From: Ceriagrion tenellum
Taxonomy: Eukaryota; Arthropoda; Insecta; Odonata; Coenagrionidae
NCBI GenBank assembly: GCA_963169105.1
Contig: OY720639.1
Coordinates: 55,223,848 to 55,287,847, forward strand
Length of the DNA: 64,000 bases
Reading direction: 5' to 3'
The first letter of the stretch is position 1. Every line of letters starts with the position of its first letter. Position numbers and translations under genes: made by a program. Of this stretch, positions 1 to 12,800 are shown one piece after another. Below the pieces are notes generated by a model. That model was given only the letters and a program-made list of their open reading frames with translations. It did no database searches and was not told the origin of the DNA.

Positions 1-842
1 TTAGAAGAACCTTGTCACACTTGTTTACCATATTTATTTGAATATGATACATTTCATGTAGATATATGATATGGAAATAATACATCTTTGTGGCAATTAA
101 CTTCAAAATTTCAAAGGGTTGAATAACTTATTTACCCAATACTAGGCTACTACCTTAATATTGAGGTAGCAAAGAAAACTTTTTTTTTGGCGATTCTTGG
201 AAATTCATCTAATTTTAAACATCTGAAATGCCATAAAATAAAGGCCTACGAAAGCTAAATCTACGATATTGCTAGCTTACATTTATGTGAAGTTTAGTAA
301 GTAAAATTTTGGGAAGTGTAAAGAAATTCCAGTTTTGTAAAACACTACCAACAGGTACCAAACGGAACCGCCAAGCGTTAACGGGTTAATTCAAAGTATG
401 TAAGAGGATATAAATAAAATTTTATTTGCAAATCAGAAGAAACTACGCTAGCAAAGCATTTAGATTTTAAGGGGTCAGTGCACAGCACATAGCGTTGGAG
501 CGTTAACTGTGATAAAAAAGTTTTCAACTCTATTTTACCAATAAAAAAACATCACTTAGTTACGAAAAAATATTTTGATATGGATAAAAATGTTCTCTTA
601 TTCTTCACTAGTTGATAGATCCCATGACAAGGGTTTGAATCGAGGATATCAGAGTTTGAATTATGGCGCGTACTCAGAGTTCATGCGCATAAGGACTTCG
701 TTTCACTTTTGTTTTCAGTCTGTTTGTATTCGAAAGTTGACGTTGTGTTTGAAAATGATGCTTTGCATTAAACAGGCTTTTCTTGTGACCAAATTTGTGA
801 AACCAACGTATTTACTGTTCAATCTTTGACTATAGTAAGTTA
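1..842. other. upstream region of the rotatin gene, no gene recognised
   Basis: AT-rich sequence before the first recognisable coding exon. A short open frame at 575-829 resembles no known protein and has no splice support. An in-frame stop (TGA at 798-800) precedes the rotatin start codon, so the coding sequence does not extend upstream in this exon. Promoter and 5' UTR must lie here or further left, but I see no convincing TATA box or initiator. Confidence 0.5.
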
Positions 843-891
843 ATGGAAATGGAGAGAGATGGACTGCCTCATCTATTCATAAGCAAGCTTG
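843..891 (+). CDS. RTTN: rotatin exon 1 (start codon)
   Basis: Encodes residues 1-16, MEMERDGLPHLFISKL, plus the first base of Gly17. An in-frame TGA at 798 lies upstream, so the frame opens here. A second ATG at 849 has G at -3 and G at +4 and could be the actual start, which would shorten the protein by two residues. Donor is GTATGT at 892. Joining to exon 2 gives KLGHEIEEIR, the conserved rotatin N-terminus; this is what fixes the exon despite its 49-nt size. Confidence 0.8.
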
Positions 892-3800
892 GTATGTAAT
901 AAAGTAACTTATAAATTAGTCTTACCTCTTCGTGGTTGAAGGAATTGACTAGTGTTGAGTGATAATTCTTCTTTTAGGTCACGAAATTGAAGAAATTAGG
1001 CTTAGGGCATTAAACCATCTCACTTTTAAGTTGGATCATGGGCTAATTTCGCCTAAAGAGCTTGCGCTGATCCCAGAACTCATTTCACACCTTTTAAAAT
1101 GGTTTGAATGTGAGCCTCTGAGAGAGGAAGAAAAGGTTGCTGACTTGCTCTTAGGACTCTTAATGGTTGGTATTTTGTTCTTAGATGTATATTTGTTCTC
1201 ATATGCGGCCTCTGGAGTGTATTTTACTCTATTTCATCCTCATACAGAGTAACGATGAGGCCAAGACATACTGGCACTATTTGGGAGTTTCGAGCCAGAT
1301 ACTGCGCGTAAAGGATAGGCTTTCAATGCCTGTCAGAGAAAAATTGGAGCGGATACTTGACATCGTACTTGACGACAGTGTTGTAGAAATTTCAAAACAC
1401 GTCGATTTCATATCTCCTACCAGTCAGAATCAGTCTGTGGAAACTGAAGCTTTTCCTTTTACGGCCTTTTTTGAAGGAGAAGGCTATCCTGATGAACTGC
1501 AGCAGTTAAGGTAATCATACACTAACCGTTCAAGCTCCGAGATTGGACTTTAATCCATTCAGAGTTAATGAGAGAAAAGTGAAGCTATATATCAATGATT
1601 CCCAGTGTCTCTGTTGTTTTATTCCATCAGTGGTTTCCGTTTAGGATATTTTCGGATTTAATAGATGTTAATGACTTATTTGTTGATTAGTATCGTCAGA
1701 ACGTAAATTCGAAGGTAAATCATGAACGATTGCACGCATGCATGACAAATCTACACGGTGTACTTCCAGTATTGTATACTGATGATACCAATATGTTAAT
1801 TTCTGCTTCCTCAGCTGAAAGTATGGTTATACAATCTAATAATTCTGCAAACCACCTACATGAGTGGTGTAATCTGAATTCTCTTCTTCTCAATGCAGAG
1901 AAATCAAATTTATTTTTCAATAAGAATAAACATGTAGCTACCTTCCTCTATTAATATGAATGGTAACCATTTTCCAAAGAAAAATTGCTCCACCTTTTTG
2001 GGTGTCCCTCTAGACATTCATGTGTGTTGGGATGGTCAGATTCAGATACTCTGTGGCAAACTGAGTTCTGTCTGTTATAGTAGAAGTAGTTGTTGAATAT
2101 CATTATATTTATGAACACTAATGCCTTACGTGTATACCGAGCTCTGCAAACTGAGCTCTGTCTGTTTCTTAATTCAATTGATCAGATAAACTGTAAATAA
2201 GGATGTGCTATTGTCGGTGTATTTTTTTGAGTTTTATTCCCTGATCATGTTCAATATTCTCTTCTGGGGCCCTACACCCAATGCTAAAATAATATTTTAA
2301 TTCAAAATAGGTGTCTGCGGCTGATGTGTAAAGTTTCTCTCCGTGCTCCATTTTGCCCCCTCTTTCAGAAATTTGGTATTTTACCTCTTCCCTGTATCTA
2401 CATGCTTGCTGCAATTATTTGTGTTAAGAAAAATCTCTCCAATTATGCCACTAATAATGACTATCATAGTTATAATACAAGGAGCTCTGCTGACCTCCAC
2501 CAAATGCAGGTTTGAACCAGAAACTCAGGTTATGGCCCAATGCATATGGGCCTTTTACTATTAACAAGATTCCTCTTGAAGTTAGGAGTTCAAAGACGAC
2601 GGCCCTCTCTCCTCTTCAAATGTCAATTATATGATTTTTTATTGAGAAATTTTTTTACTCTATTGATGAATTTCTTAATCCTTAATTTTTTTCATGTTTG
2701 TATGTGCTTGTCTTGAGTTGTTCTATATTTGCACTGCCAAATAGAAGGATCACTGGAGAAATAAATATTTTTATTATTATTGGTCCTGCCGTAGTTGCAA
2801 GGTTCAACTTTATTCTCATGCAAACGTCATGGCTTCATACATTTATTAGTTTTCACAACATCCTCCATTGGAAGGTGTTTTTTGATATCCTTCAGAATAT
2901 TCTTAAGCGTAATCAAACTTAGATTATCAAGGTATAATATATGTGCCTTTTTATATCAAATCAGGCAGATACTGCAAAATCATCATAGTTGAACACCTAT
3001 TTTCCTAAAAATTATGTGTATATGTTCACTTTAAAATGGCTTTTTGCTGTATGTGATCCTTTTATCAAATCAATAAATAAGTATATGAAAGCAATATTCA
3101 TCTGATTAATTTTCATTTCTTTATCTAGGCACAAGACCAAACACACTGACCATTAACTGTCAATAGTTCAACAGTTCTGTTCGTGCCTTTGTAGAAGGCA
3201 TTGATGGAAGAAAGTAATCAAAATTAATTTTAAGGATCCATCCAACAACTTCATGAATAAAGTAGTGATTTTTGGCAATGTTAAACCAGCCCATTTGCTC
3301 TAATAATGTATCGTTCATCAATTCTCAGTTACCAGGTTGATGGTGATAAGAATAAGACTCACAACAATATCAGTTCCACATCTAAAACAGTGGAACCATG
3401 GCTTCCGAGGCAACCCCTCTCGCCTGGTGACAGCCATGTCCTGGCATCAGTGGAGCATTCACTTACATCTGGACTGGACAGGTACATTAAGGAAATACAT
3501 AATGGTGTTCCCAAGGAAGTTGATGAAACAGAAAATGACCGAGAAGACACACTAATTCGTTGCTGTCAGTTTGTCCATGATGTCATACTCCGTGACTTCC
3601 TCCCCGAGGTTTTCCTTGAGCAGCCTGGGATAATAAATGTAAAGTATCATTTTTATATTTTCTTCTCTATTTTCATTGTTGCTTAAAAGTAACAAATTAT
3701 TATTGCTTTCACAACCAATTGCAAAAGTAGCAACTTTGATTGTAAGTCATCATATTTCTGCAATCAATTCTTAATTTCAAGCATTCCCTCTAAAAATATA

Positions 3801-6800
3801 GCGTGGAGAACTGTAGAATAACTGTAAACAACAGTTTTTGCTTACAGTTATTTTTTTTTAACAGTTTTTGTTTCAATTGACTATAGAAAACCACTGAACT
3901 GTAGAGCAAAACTGCAGGGTAAAAGAAAGGCATTTGCAATTTCAATTAAATATTTAATATAAACTGCTCATGAGCAGATTGTTTATCTATTCATCATCTT
4001 ACTCCTCTGACTTTTCTTTTGATTATTTCTAAGACCTATCTTCTTCATTGATAACCTGAGGAATTGCTTATCTACAATTGTGACAGAGGAAGATATCACT
4101 GCATTTGATATTTGGAACGTATTTACAGTAATGTTTTGAAACAAATACATCATGAAAGAGCTTCTGGCACTTGAAAGATCCGAGCTCTGAGTCTGGTCCA
4201 GTCTACTCACTGTGTATTTTACTGCATGAAATATCTATATGCACATACCCCCGTTTAAAAAGATTTATTCTGTTTGATTTTCTTAAAACTTCATTCTTTT
4301 TCATTTCTTTTGCTTCTTTGCATTATTTTGCTGTTTTTTCACTCACAATTGTTTCCCAACTAATGGGGCTTTAAATATGGAAGTTAGACAGGCAAAATGT
4401 CTGTATTGCAAAAAGAAGTAAGAAAGTATGATGGTGCTAAGTATTGCCTCAGTAGTTTTGTGAAACTTAGATGAATAAATCTGTGAGGAATGACTTGATG
4501 GTAATTCATATTATGACAAATGAACCTGCCTTTTTTCAAGAACTCCAACCAAGTTAAATTCTTCTAATGAGAATGTTAAGTTTTATTGAACCTATTTCTT
4601 ACATTTGGAAGACTTTTTCATGAAAATTTCACTTAATTTGGGTGTTGATTTGCAACAAATTGGAAAGAATTTGGGTTTTGTTCACACCATTTTCGTAATG
4701 TATATACTTTTCCTAAACGTGAAAGCTCTGTGAATTATGGTTACCATCATGTATTTTTTACCATCTTTGTCAATAATGAAAGACACTGGCTTTGATCAAC
4801 TTTAGGACACCATGCATTCGTGAAGTTGTGTACAAATGTCAAACTATTGAGTCCATTACTACCTGGGTTATGTTCCGAGAGACCCGAATATAGTAAAATA
4901 GAAAAAAAACCTTATTTCTTGCCTGGAAATTTCATTTTCAATACAAATTGTTTAGAAATACATGAATGATATTTCAAACAATGTGTAAAACATTTAAAAT
5001 TATGTTATTAGAAGTCTTGATAAAGATTAGAAGAAAAAGATTTTGTTATGTACTGAGTTGAACCTTATTGTAGTTTTCCCCAAGCCAAAGTGAATGTATA
5101 ACTGATAATGAACATTATAAGTTGAAAGAATCAAAATAAGAAGCATGGCGATGACTTATTTATGCACTCTTGCACTTGGTTTTATATAAATTATCACCAT
5201 TAAAGAGGGACAAAATTTTTCAAATGTTTCAATCAATGTTTTCAATAGAGATTAAAGACTTAAGAACATTAAATTTAACTTTGTAGCTGTCCCTGTCCTC
5301 TTGAATAGGCAGATGATGCATGCTGTTTTTCCAGATTCTATCATCACTGGAAGATAGCATTGCATATGTGTCTTGCTCACCAACAACAGCAATCCAAGAT
5401 ATCATTGTGGGGGATTAAAACAAAAATTTTTTGTCAACAAACGTCTGAAAGTCAGTAGTTAGCATATGAGAGTCGACTTAGAGATGTCAGTTTGGAACAC
5501 ATGGAAGTGTGAATTGGAACTAAGTCGAAGACCTCTGTGAGCCAATTTACACTCTAATTTCTCCTCGGTATTAAATTTTAACAATGGAAACTACTCATTT
5601 AAAAATCCACATGCAGCTGAAATTGTGCCCATGACTATTGTGAGGCAAATATGACTTAGATTAGGACATCTTTAAAATTTTCTTGTATGGTTGAGGTTTA
5701 ACTCTCAGTCTTACACTTCGTATTTATTCATGAATTCTATTTTTACCTCTATTGTTTTTTTTTCTGTGTTCTGCCAGGTACTGTTAGACCTGTTGACCTT
5801 TCTCGGTGATGAACTTGACTCACATTTTGCTGACTGCACGTCAGATAGAAGAACGGAAGAAAGTTTGCTCTGGGTAATTCGATGTCTCCAGCGACTTGTG
5901 ACTTCTCTTCATTCCCAGCTGCTATTTTATTCTGATCCAAGCATTCCAAATTCAAAAGACAACAGTGTAAGTGAGTGAGAAGGAAAGTCATACAATACAT
6001 ATGTATATTCCTCCTTTAAATGAGCTGATCTCAGTCCACTCAAGAGCTGCCAGCATAGAGATACAAGCATTAAAAATTTGGATATAGTTCTCATTTGCAC
6101 TAAAAATGTACAACTGAAGCCATCCTATTCAATTCATCATTGAGAAACAAAAAAATGGACTAGGCCTGGCACTGAGCCCTCAGTATGATGCTATGTTTGG
6201 CCTCAGCTTGGTGCCTGAATTAGTTTCCTGGAGTAATCAAGATTTTCTGTGAATTTAATTTGTCACAGAAAGATATTTATAACAAAAAGTTTTTTGTGAC
6301 ACTTTTTTACTATTTTTTTAATTCACCCAAAACTATTGCCTAATTATTTGTCACTTCTCTTTTCAGAGTGTCAATGCAGCCCCAAGTACACCCACTCCAT
6401 CGTCTTGTTCAGTTATCAGAGAACCTGCTCAAGTTTTTGCTGATATCAGGCACAGGCATCACGGTGGTGAAGTTTCTCCCTTCACAGGACAATTAAGCCC
6501 TCCATCAGATGGTAGCTATAATGCAGTCAATGCAGCTGCTGCTGTTGAGGAGTCTTTTCACTTTTCCCTCCCACGCCTTTGCATATCCATCTTGTTTCAC
6601 ACAGTCTCGCTGATAGCATCCCACCTCTCTGGCAGCCACTCCAAAATATTCCAAAGTCTGATGTCTCTTGCAACCCTGTCTGTTAACCTAGTCTCCAGCA
6701 TAGTGGATCCTTTGATGTGGACGTCTGAAGACCCTGGCTGTGCTGTTATTACGGGCGGGATCACGGAAATGTTCAGAGTTGTTGGTGAAGTATTGCTTGT

Positions 6801-9800
6801 TTATCAGGGTGCTTTGTCTCAGAAGAAAGATGACTCCATCCCTGACTCCGTGAAGTCACACCGCAGTGCAGATGATTTGTCAGCCATCAGGCCAAATTCG
6901 AGTGAACCAGATTATGAGTCATGCAGATTAGCATATCTGCAATTATTGTTTCTGACTAGGTCTCTTTTACGCCTCGCACCTAGAGAACCATTACTTAGCA
7001 GGTCAGCAGTGCCAAAAGAGCTGTGCCTTGCTCTTGTAATTTCTGTGTTTGATCCCCCTATTCAATTTCTGTGTCCCAAGCTCCACAAGGATCTATTGAA
7101 GTGCGTGAAAGTTGTCTCCCCTGAAGCCTCTAAAGTATGTGAGCAGGCATCACTTGTTGCAGAGTCTGTTGCCTTGGGAATAAAAGTTTTGAAAGGCTCG
7201 ACTAAAAGTTTAGATGATGTCTATAGGGCTTTACTGGGTCTGCCTTTCCACCTAAGTGATGATGTTGTGCAGAAATGTTGGGAACTTTGTATCACTTCAT
7301 ATTTTGATGAGGACTGTTCATCAGCAATCCAAAGATTAGACAAATATGCCAAGGACTCAGTTTCTGGTGAGATGCGAAAACAGGCTTCCTCTAGAAGTGA
7401 ACTTGGTTCTGAACGTTCACCTCATGGGATAACTGAGGGTGGTCAGGGAGATTGTGGCAAGTCAGTGCAAAATGCTATTAGTCAGACGAAACCAATTCTG
7501 AGTGGCAAACAGTCTATGGGAAACACCACCAGGAGGAGCACATCATCACAAGATACTCATTTTTCAGAGGTCAAAGAAGCAATGTTCTCAGGGTTTGAGC
7601 AGAGAAGGTTGACAATTCTGAAACTGCTCGCTCACGAGAGCCTTGTAATTCGTCGTAAAATTTACTCATTCTGTTGGGAAATGGTGAAGAGGCTTCTTGG
7701 TACCGGGTCTGCCAAGGATTTTCCAGGTCAATCGTCTTGTAAGAGGGGTGATGAATTGAAAATCAAGCACCTTTCTTTTCTTTGGCATAGATCAGTGTTG
7801 ACGGAAATCATTGCCCATGGAACTACTAGCTCTGATGAAAAGGTAAGGTCGCCAAAATGTTTGTTTGCTTTTAGTCTTGCTACTTGGTTGGTTTTACCGC
7901 TAAGAGCCCTCTAATTCAGTACCTATCTTGTGTACTTGTTTAGTTGTCTTTGGTTATTAATTGATTATATTGCAATCATTTTTCAAATTCACGACGTTCT
8001 TCGTAAAATATTCAACTATATTGAAAAGTTCAATTTTATGGCTCTTTAAAGTTATGTACAGTGTATCTCAAATGACATTTTTGCCTGTTTTTAATGTAGA
8101 AGATGTTACTATCTGCACTTTTGTACAATGGCTCTGTGAAATTTATTTTCATATGAAAATTTTAAAAATCACAGAGAGAGAGACACTAAGAGAATCTTAT
8201 TTAATTTTCTTCATTTTTAGAGTAAATATTTTTATGACTACTACAATTTTTACAAGAGGGTAATTCAGTATTTGTAAATGTTTAAAATATGCAAAAGTTT
8301 CTCCTTAAGTCAAACCTTTAGCTTTTGGACAATGTGCCAAATACTGCACTTCCCAGGCTTTCTGATTCACTTGGTAATTTTAAAGAATGCATACAAGGAA
8401 TCTAGGTTAAATGTAGTTCTAGTATAATGTGGTATCTGTGAAGTTCTCATCCCCTTTGTGTAGCCATCTGGGATGGACTGCCAGGGCATCACATCTAGGT
8501 TAGTGAGGAGCCAAATCCAGAATTTATCAAATCTGAACCTCTATTTTATTGTGTAATATTAATCACAGAATGTTGAATCCAAAACCTTCTATCGTCAAAT
8601 TATGAATTCCAGTTCCTTTTCATTACCAATAAATTTATGCATAAAACTAATCTAAATCCATTTTTAATATTCTTGTAATTTATAAGCCAGAAAGTAGGTT
8701 TAGGTTTTTCCTCACATGCATATCTAATATTTTTAGATTTAGAGAAGAAATAAAACTGAGCTGTAATTTGTTTCACCGTGGATTTAATTCTTAAATTTAG
8801 AATGATAAAGAAAGCTTTAAGGAAACTTGACCTGGACCAGGGATCGAATCATGGATATATCATTGTTGGTGCAATTCATCATGTTGTTTTAATTCCTGTC
8901 CTAGTGAATTCTTTCTCGTGGTAAAATCTTTGCATTTTACTGCTGCATATTTGGCTGAGGTCAAGATCTGTGGTTTACATAGTTTATCAGAGCTGAGTAA
9001 TGAAACAGGATTCAACATCGTGAGCATAACACCTTTGAAGCCCTATCTCTCTGTCATGACTACTACCTTATTGGACTGTTAGGAAGAAGAATCTACCTAG
9101 TTCCCAATAATTATTCTAAAATTCCTATAATTAATGGGAACCCAAAGTACTGTGGTGATCTATGAATTGGCTTGATACACAGATCCATGGTTTGAATTTT
9201 GCCACTGGTGGATTTTTTCTCATGACAATGTTTGTGCAGTTTGTATCATTTTGTCTTGTATCTATCATTGAGTTGTTGGCTCTATTATATTGAAAATTGA
9301 AGTTCTGTTATGTAACTTTGCTCTATGTAAGCCACATGATATCTTCTTTTTCTTCAGATTGCCAACAACGCCAAGAATATTATCCTTGTCATCCTCAAGT
9401 CAAAAACCTCTGTAGCCAAGAGGGTGTGGGAGCAAATCATTCAAGCTTTTCTGCCAACATTTCCGTTGTTGCAGTGTTTGGCTGATTCAGTGACACCTTT
9501 GGGAAAATCCATTACTAAAATGTTGGATCCAGATGTGTCAGCATCATTAGGAATAAAATTGTTTCAAGTAAGTGCCTGCTACATATGTGGAATTCAAGGT
9601 AAATACGGTAGGATTGAAAATTAAGAGTGGTTTGGATACTGAAGTGGTATTGCATCTAGCATAGCTTTGGATTTAGCTAAATTTCCAAGCTGATGGTAGA
9701 GGTATAGGGCCATGTCTCAGGTAGTCTGTAATAAAAAGGGTCCTTGCTAGTGTCTTAATCAGTGACATAATGAGATAGAATCAGGCAAACAGGATTTTAT

Positions 9801-12800
9801 TTAGGGAAGATTTGAGTTAGTTAGAATTTGCAAAATCTAGGGAAAATTTGTGTGCTTAGGCAATTGATAAGGTGACACTTTTGTGGAATTATGAAGCTAT
9901 TAATTATTATTAAGTCCATTTCATATTTAATGATTCCTTGCATGAAGTCTCTGGTTATCTCAGTCTAGGGTTAGAGATCTTCCTCTGTAATTTGCTCTCA
10001 TTTTGTTCAAATTTGGTTAGTGCTACAACTCACTGGAGTGCATCTCTTATGTTAAACAAGGCATGACTCTATATCAGTCCTCCTCATTGCAGGCTCTTGA
10101 AGGGAATTGTCGACTCTTGTATAATCCTGATGGTGAGGTCCGCTCTGAGGCAGCCACTCGACTGGCCTGGATGCTCTCATTGGAAAGCCAAAATGGTGAC
10201 ATCAAGGATGGTGATCTGGTGATCAACGCCTGGAAAGAGATAAAGAATAGGCTGCCAGATGTGGACCTCTTAGCTGCATCTGGGCCCAGCATACTTGCTA
10301 ATGCATTTTTATTTCAAAAGAGTGATCTAAATATCCGATCACGTGGAAATATGTCATTTCCTCCAAACCAGGTAGCGTATTTACCTAGAGTAATTAAATC
10401 AAAGTTGATGTAGAACTTCCTTAATTTTATATTGCTTAGCCTATCTTTAAAACCTTGAAATTCTTAAAAACCAAGAAAATCCATGGAAAATATGTCTGGT
10501 ATGAATGGGATTGCCACTGCTTTCTTATTATTCAATCGCAACGTAACAGTTAATTCATGATATTTGCAGTTAATATTAAAATACAAAATAACCTGATCCT
10601 TCATCAGGTTTTTTTAAACATTTTTTTTTTATCTATTGCCTCCCTCACTGTTTTTAGTTCAATTTTTACCTAATAACCCCCTGAAAATTTAAATGGTATC
10701 CTAATGCCTGTTTCTTCTTAACTGGTAATGAAATGTACAATTTTGATGCCAATAAATTTAATTTTTAAAGTCAACCCTTCTACACATTATATGAAAACTA
10801 TTTATTTACTTTGTTAGTTTCTCCTGGTTGTCTTTTATCTATTTAAGGGAATTCTCATTGAAATTTCGAGAATTTATTATCCCTATATGTAATTTTTGCC
10901 TCAGAAGGAGTAATTTTGCTCCTGCTGATAATCTCCAACCTATTCTAATTGAGGAAATTTGAAACTTGCCTCAGTGGTTTGTGAGGTATGTATCATTCTA
11001 CCAATGTTGGCATTCATGTTTGTGTTTGCCTTTTTCAAGATGGCTCCCCAGTTTATGCACAGTAATTGCACTCTTTGTAGAGGAAAATTTTGTTGTGGCC
11101 ATGGCTCCTGAAGTTAATAGTCTCAATCCATTATCCGTAATTCACAAAAAGATTGGAATCACATCCCTCATCACCTCGAAAAGTTGCCCATAATCCTCCT
11201 GAAAAACCCTGCAGAATTGTATTGGTTATCCTGTTGCACTAACCAATGGCATATTTCACTGTTCGAGGGTCATGGGTGGTAAAAATAAGTATGGCCCCAG
11301 GTAGAAGTACAGTATTAATCAGCCTTGGTCATATCCTCCTAAGGTTTATACATTGTTTTTTTCTGAAATATAACCTGGATATCGCTGTTCATCTTATGGG
11401 GTGGGAAGTACAGTCATTTGATGAATTTCTTTATTTGTAAATTACAAATATCATTTGTAAGATCCCTTAATAATGCTGTTGTGTAGTGACTGTGTTTAAT
11501 AATTTTTATTTGTTAAATTAAAGATGACAGTCACAGAAGAACTCTTGTAACAAAAATATAGCTCCATTTTTATACTTAGATTATTGATTTGATCATGTGC
11601 AGAAGGTATATGTTTTTAAATAATTATCACTTGCACTTAATCATAGTCTACAGATGCAATTCTCTAAGCAGGATGTGTACAAGACACCCAATAAAAGCTA
11701 AGGAAAAATTATTTTGCAAATTATATTTTAATATCTTGGCTTAGGATTCTGTGGGCCTCATTTGGTTCAAGTGCTCAGCATTGCTAAATCTATCATGGTT
11801 GCTTGTGTGATGTAAATTAATGGTTCAAAATACTTCTCATTTTCAGTCAGAAACTATTGTTCAGTTGCTGAGCCTTGTGGGAAAGAAATATGATGGCAAT
11901 GTATCTCTTTCTGATGCACGGTTGCGTCGCTCTGCTCTGAATCAGTTGGCGCTCATTTTAGAGTACAACACGCACCTACACAATACATTCTTGAAGAGTG
12001 ATGGATTAAACATTGTTTTGAAAATTTTACAGGGTGCCCTGGTGAGTAAATTTTTAACTGTTTCAAAGGCTTTTTTTGTAGTTGAGTGATGGACTGTAAT
12101 ACGCTCATAAACCATGAAAAGATGGAATTCTAGCATGCTTTTATGCAAAATGGTGTTTTTCAGCTTTTATCAAGCTGAAAAACCCCATTTTGCTGGATAA
12201 AAAGTACAATTCATCAACTCCTAGAGACATCGCATTATTTCTAAGTTATTCTGCATGCCAAAAAATGGAAAAATTCAATCAGTGTACCAATAAAATGTGT
12301 GTATTTTAAAACAAAGACAAAACTTATTTAACTTGCCATGAATGTGCCTAGATATTAAATTGTTTATGATTGCATTGAGCCGTCTGTGTTCCATTGTGTT
12401 GTGTACTATATTGCCATGATCTTTTCAATGGCAGAACCTGGAATGGCATGAGTTCATGATTTCAAGTCATTCCATGATAGAATATTTGCACATTTTCTAG
12501 AATTGCTATACAGTAGACCTGCGCTTTACAACGGGTTCGACTTACGGTGGATTCGACTTACGATCTGAGCTGATTTTGCGCGCGCTTTTTGAAAGTTCAA
12601 ATTTCTCCGATTTTGTTTTAAATATCGATAGTGTTTTAAATATTGATTTAATAATATTTTAAATTATTTTAATCCAGAATATTTTGTATGCATTGGCTCT
12701 GACGTGTACACTGATTGGAATGGCACTGATGCTCTTTAAACCGATTCCTCATCCGGAATCAATGCCGATTCAACATATGATGGAATTCACTTTACGATCG

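Noticed and set aside
575..829. 84-codon open frame upstream of the gene
   Set aside because: No recognisable domain, no splice support and AT-rich chance composition.
1166..1252. Extension of exon 2 through its donor to the stop at 1252
   Set aside because: The extension is hydrophobic intron-like sequence, and splicing at 1166 to 1248 restores a long conserved frame.
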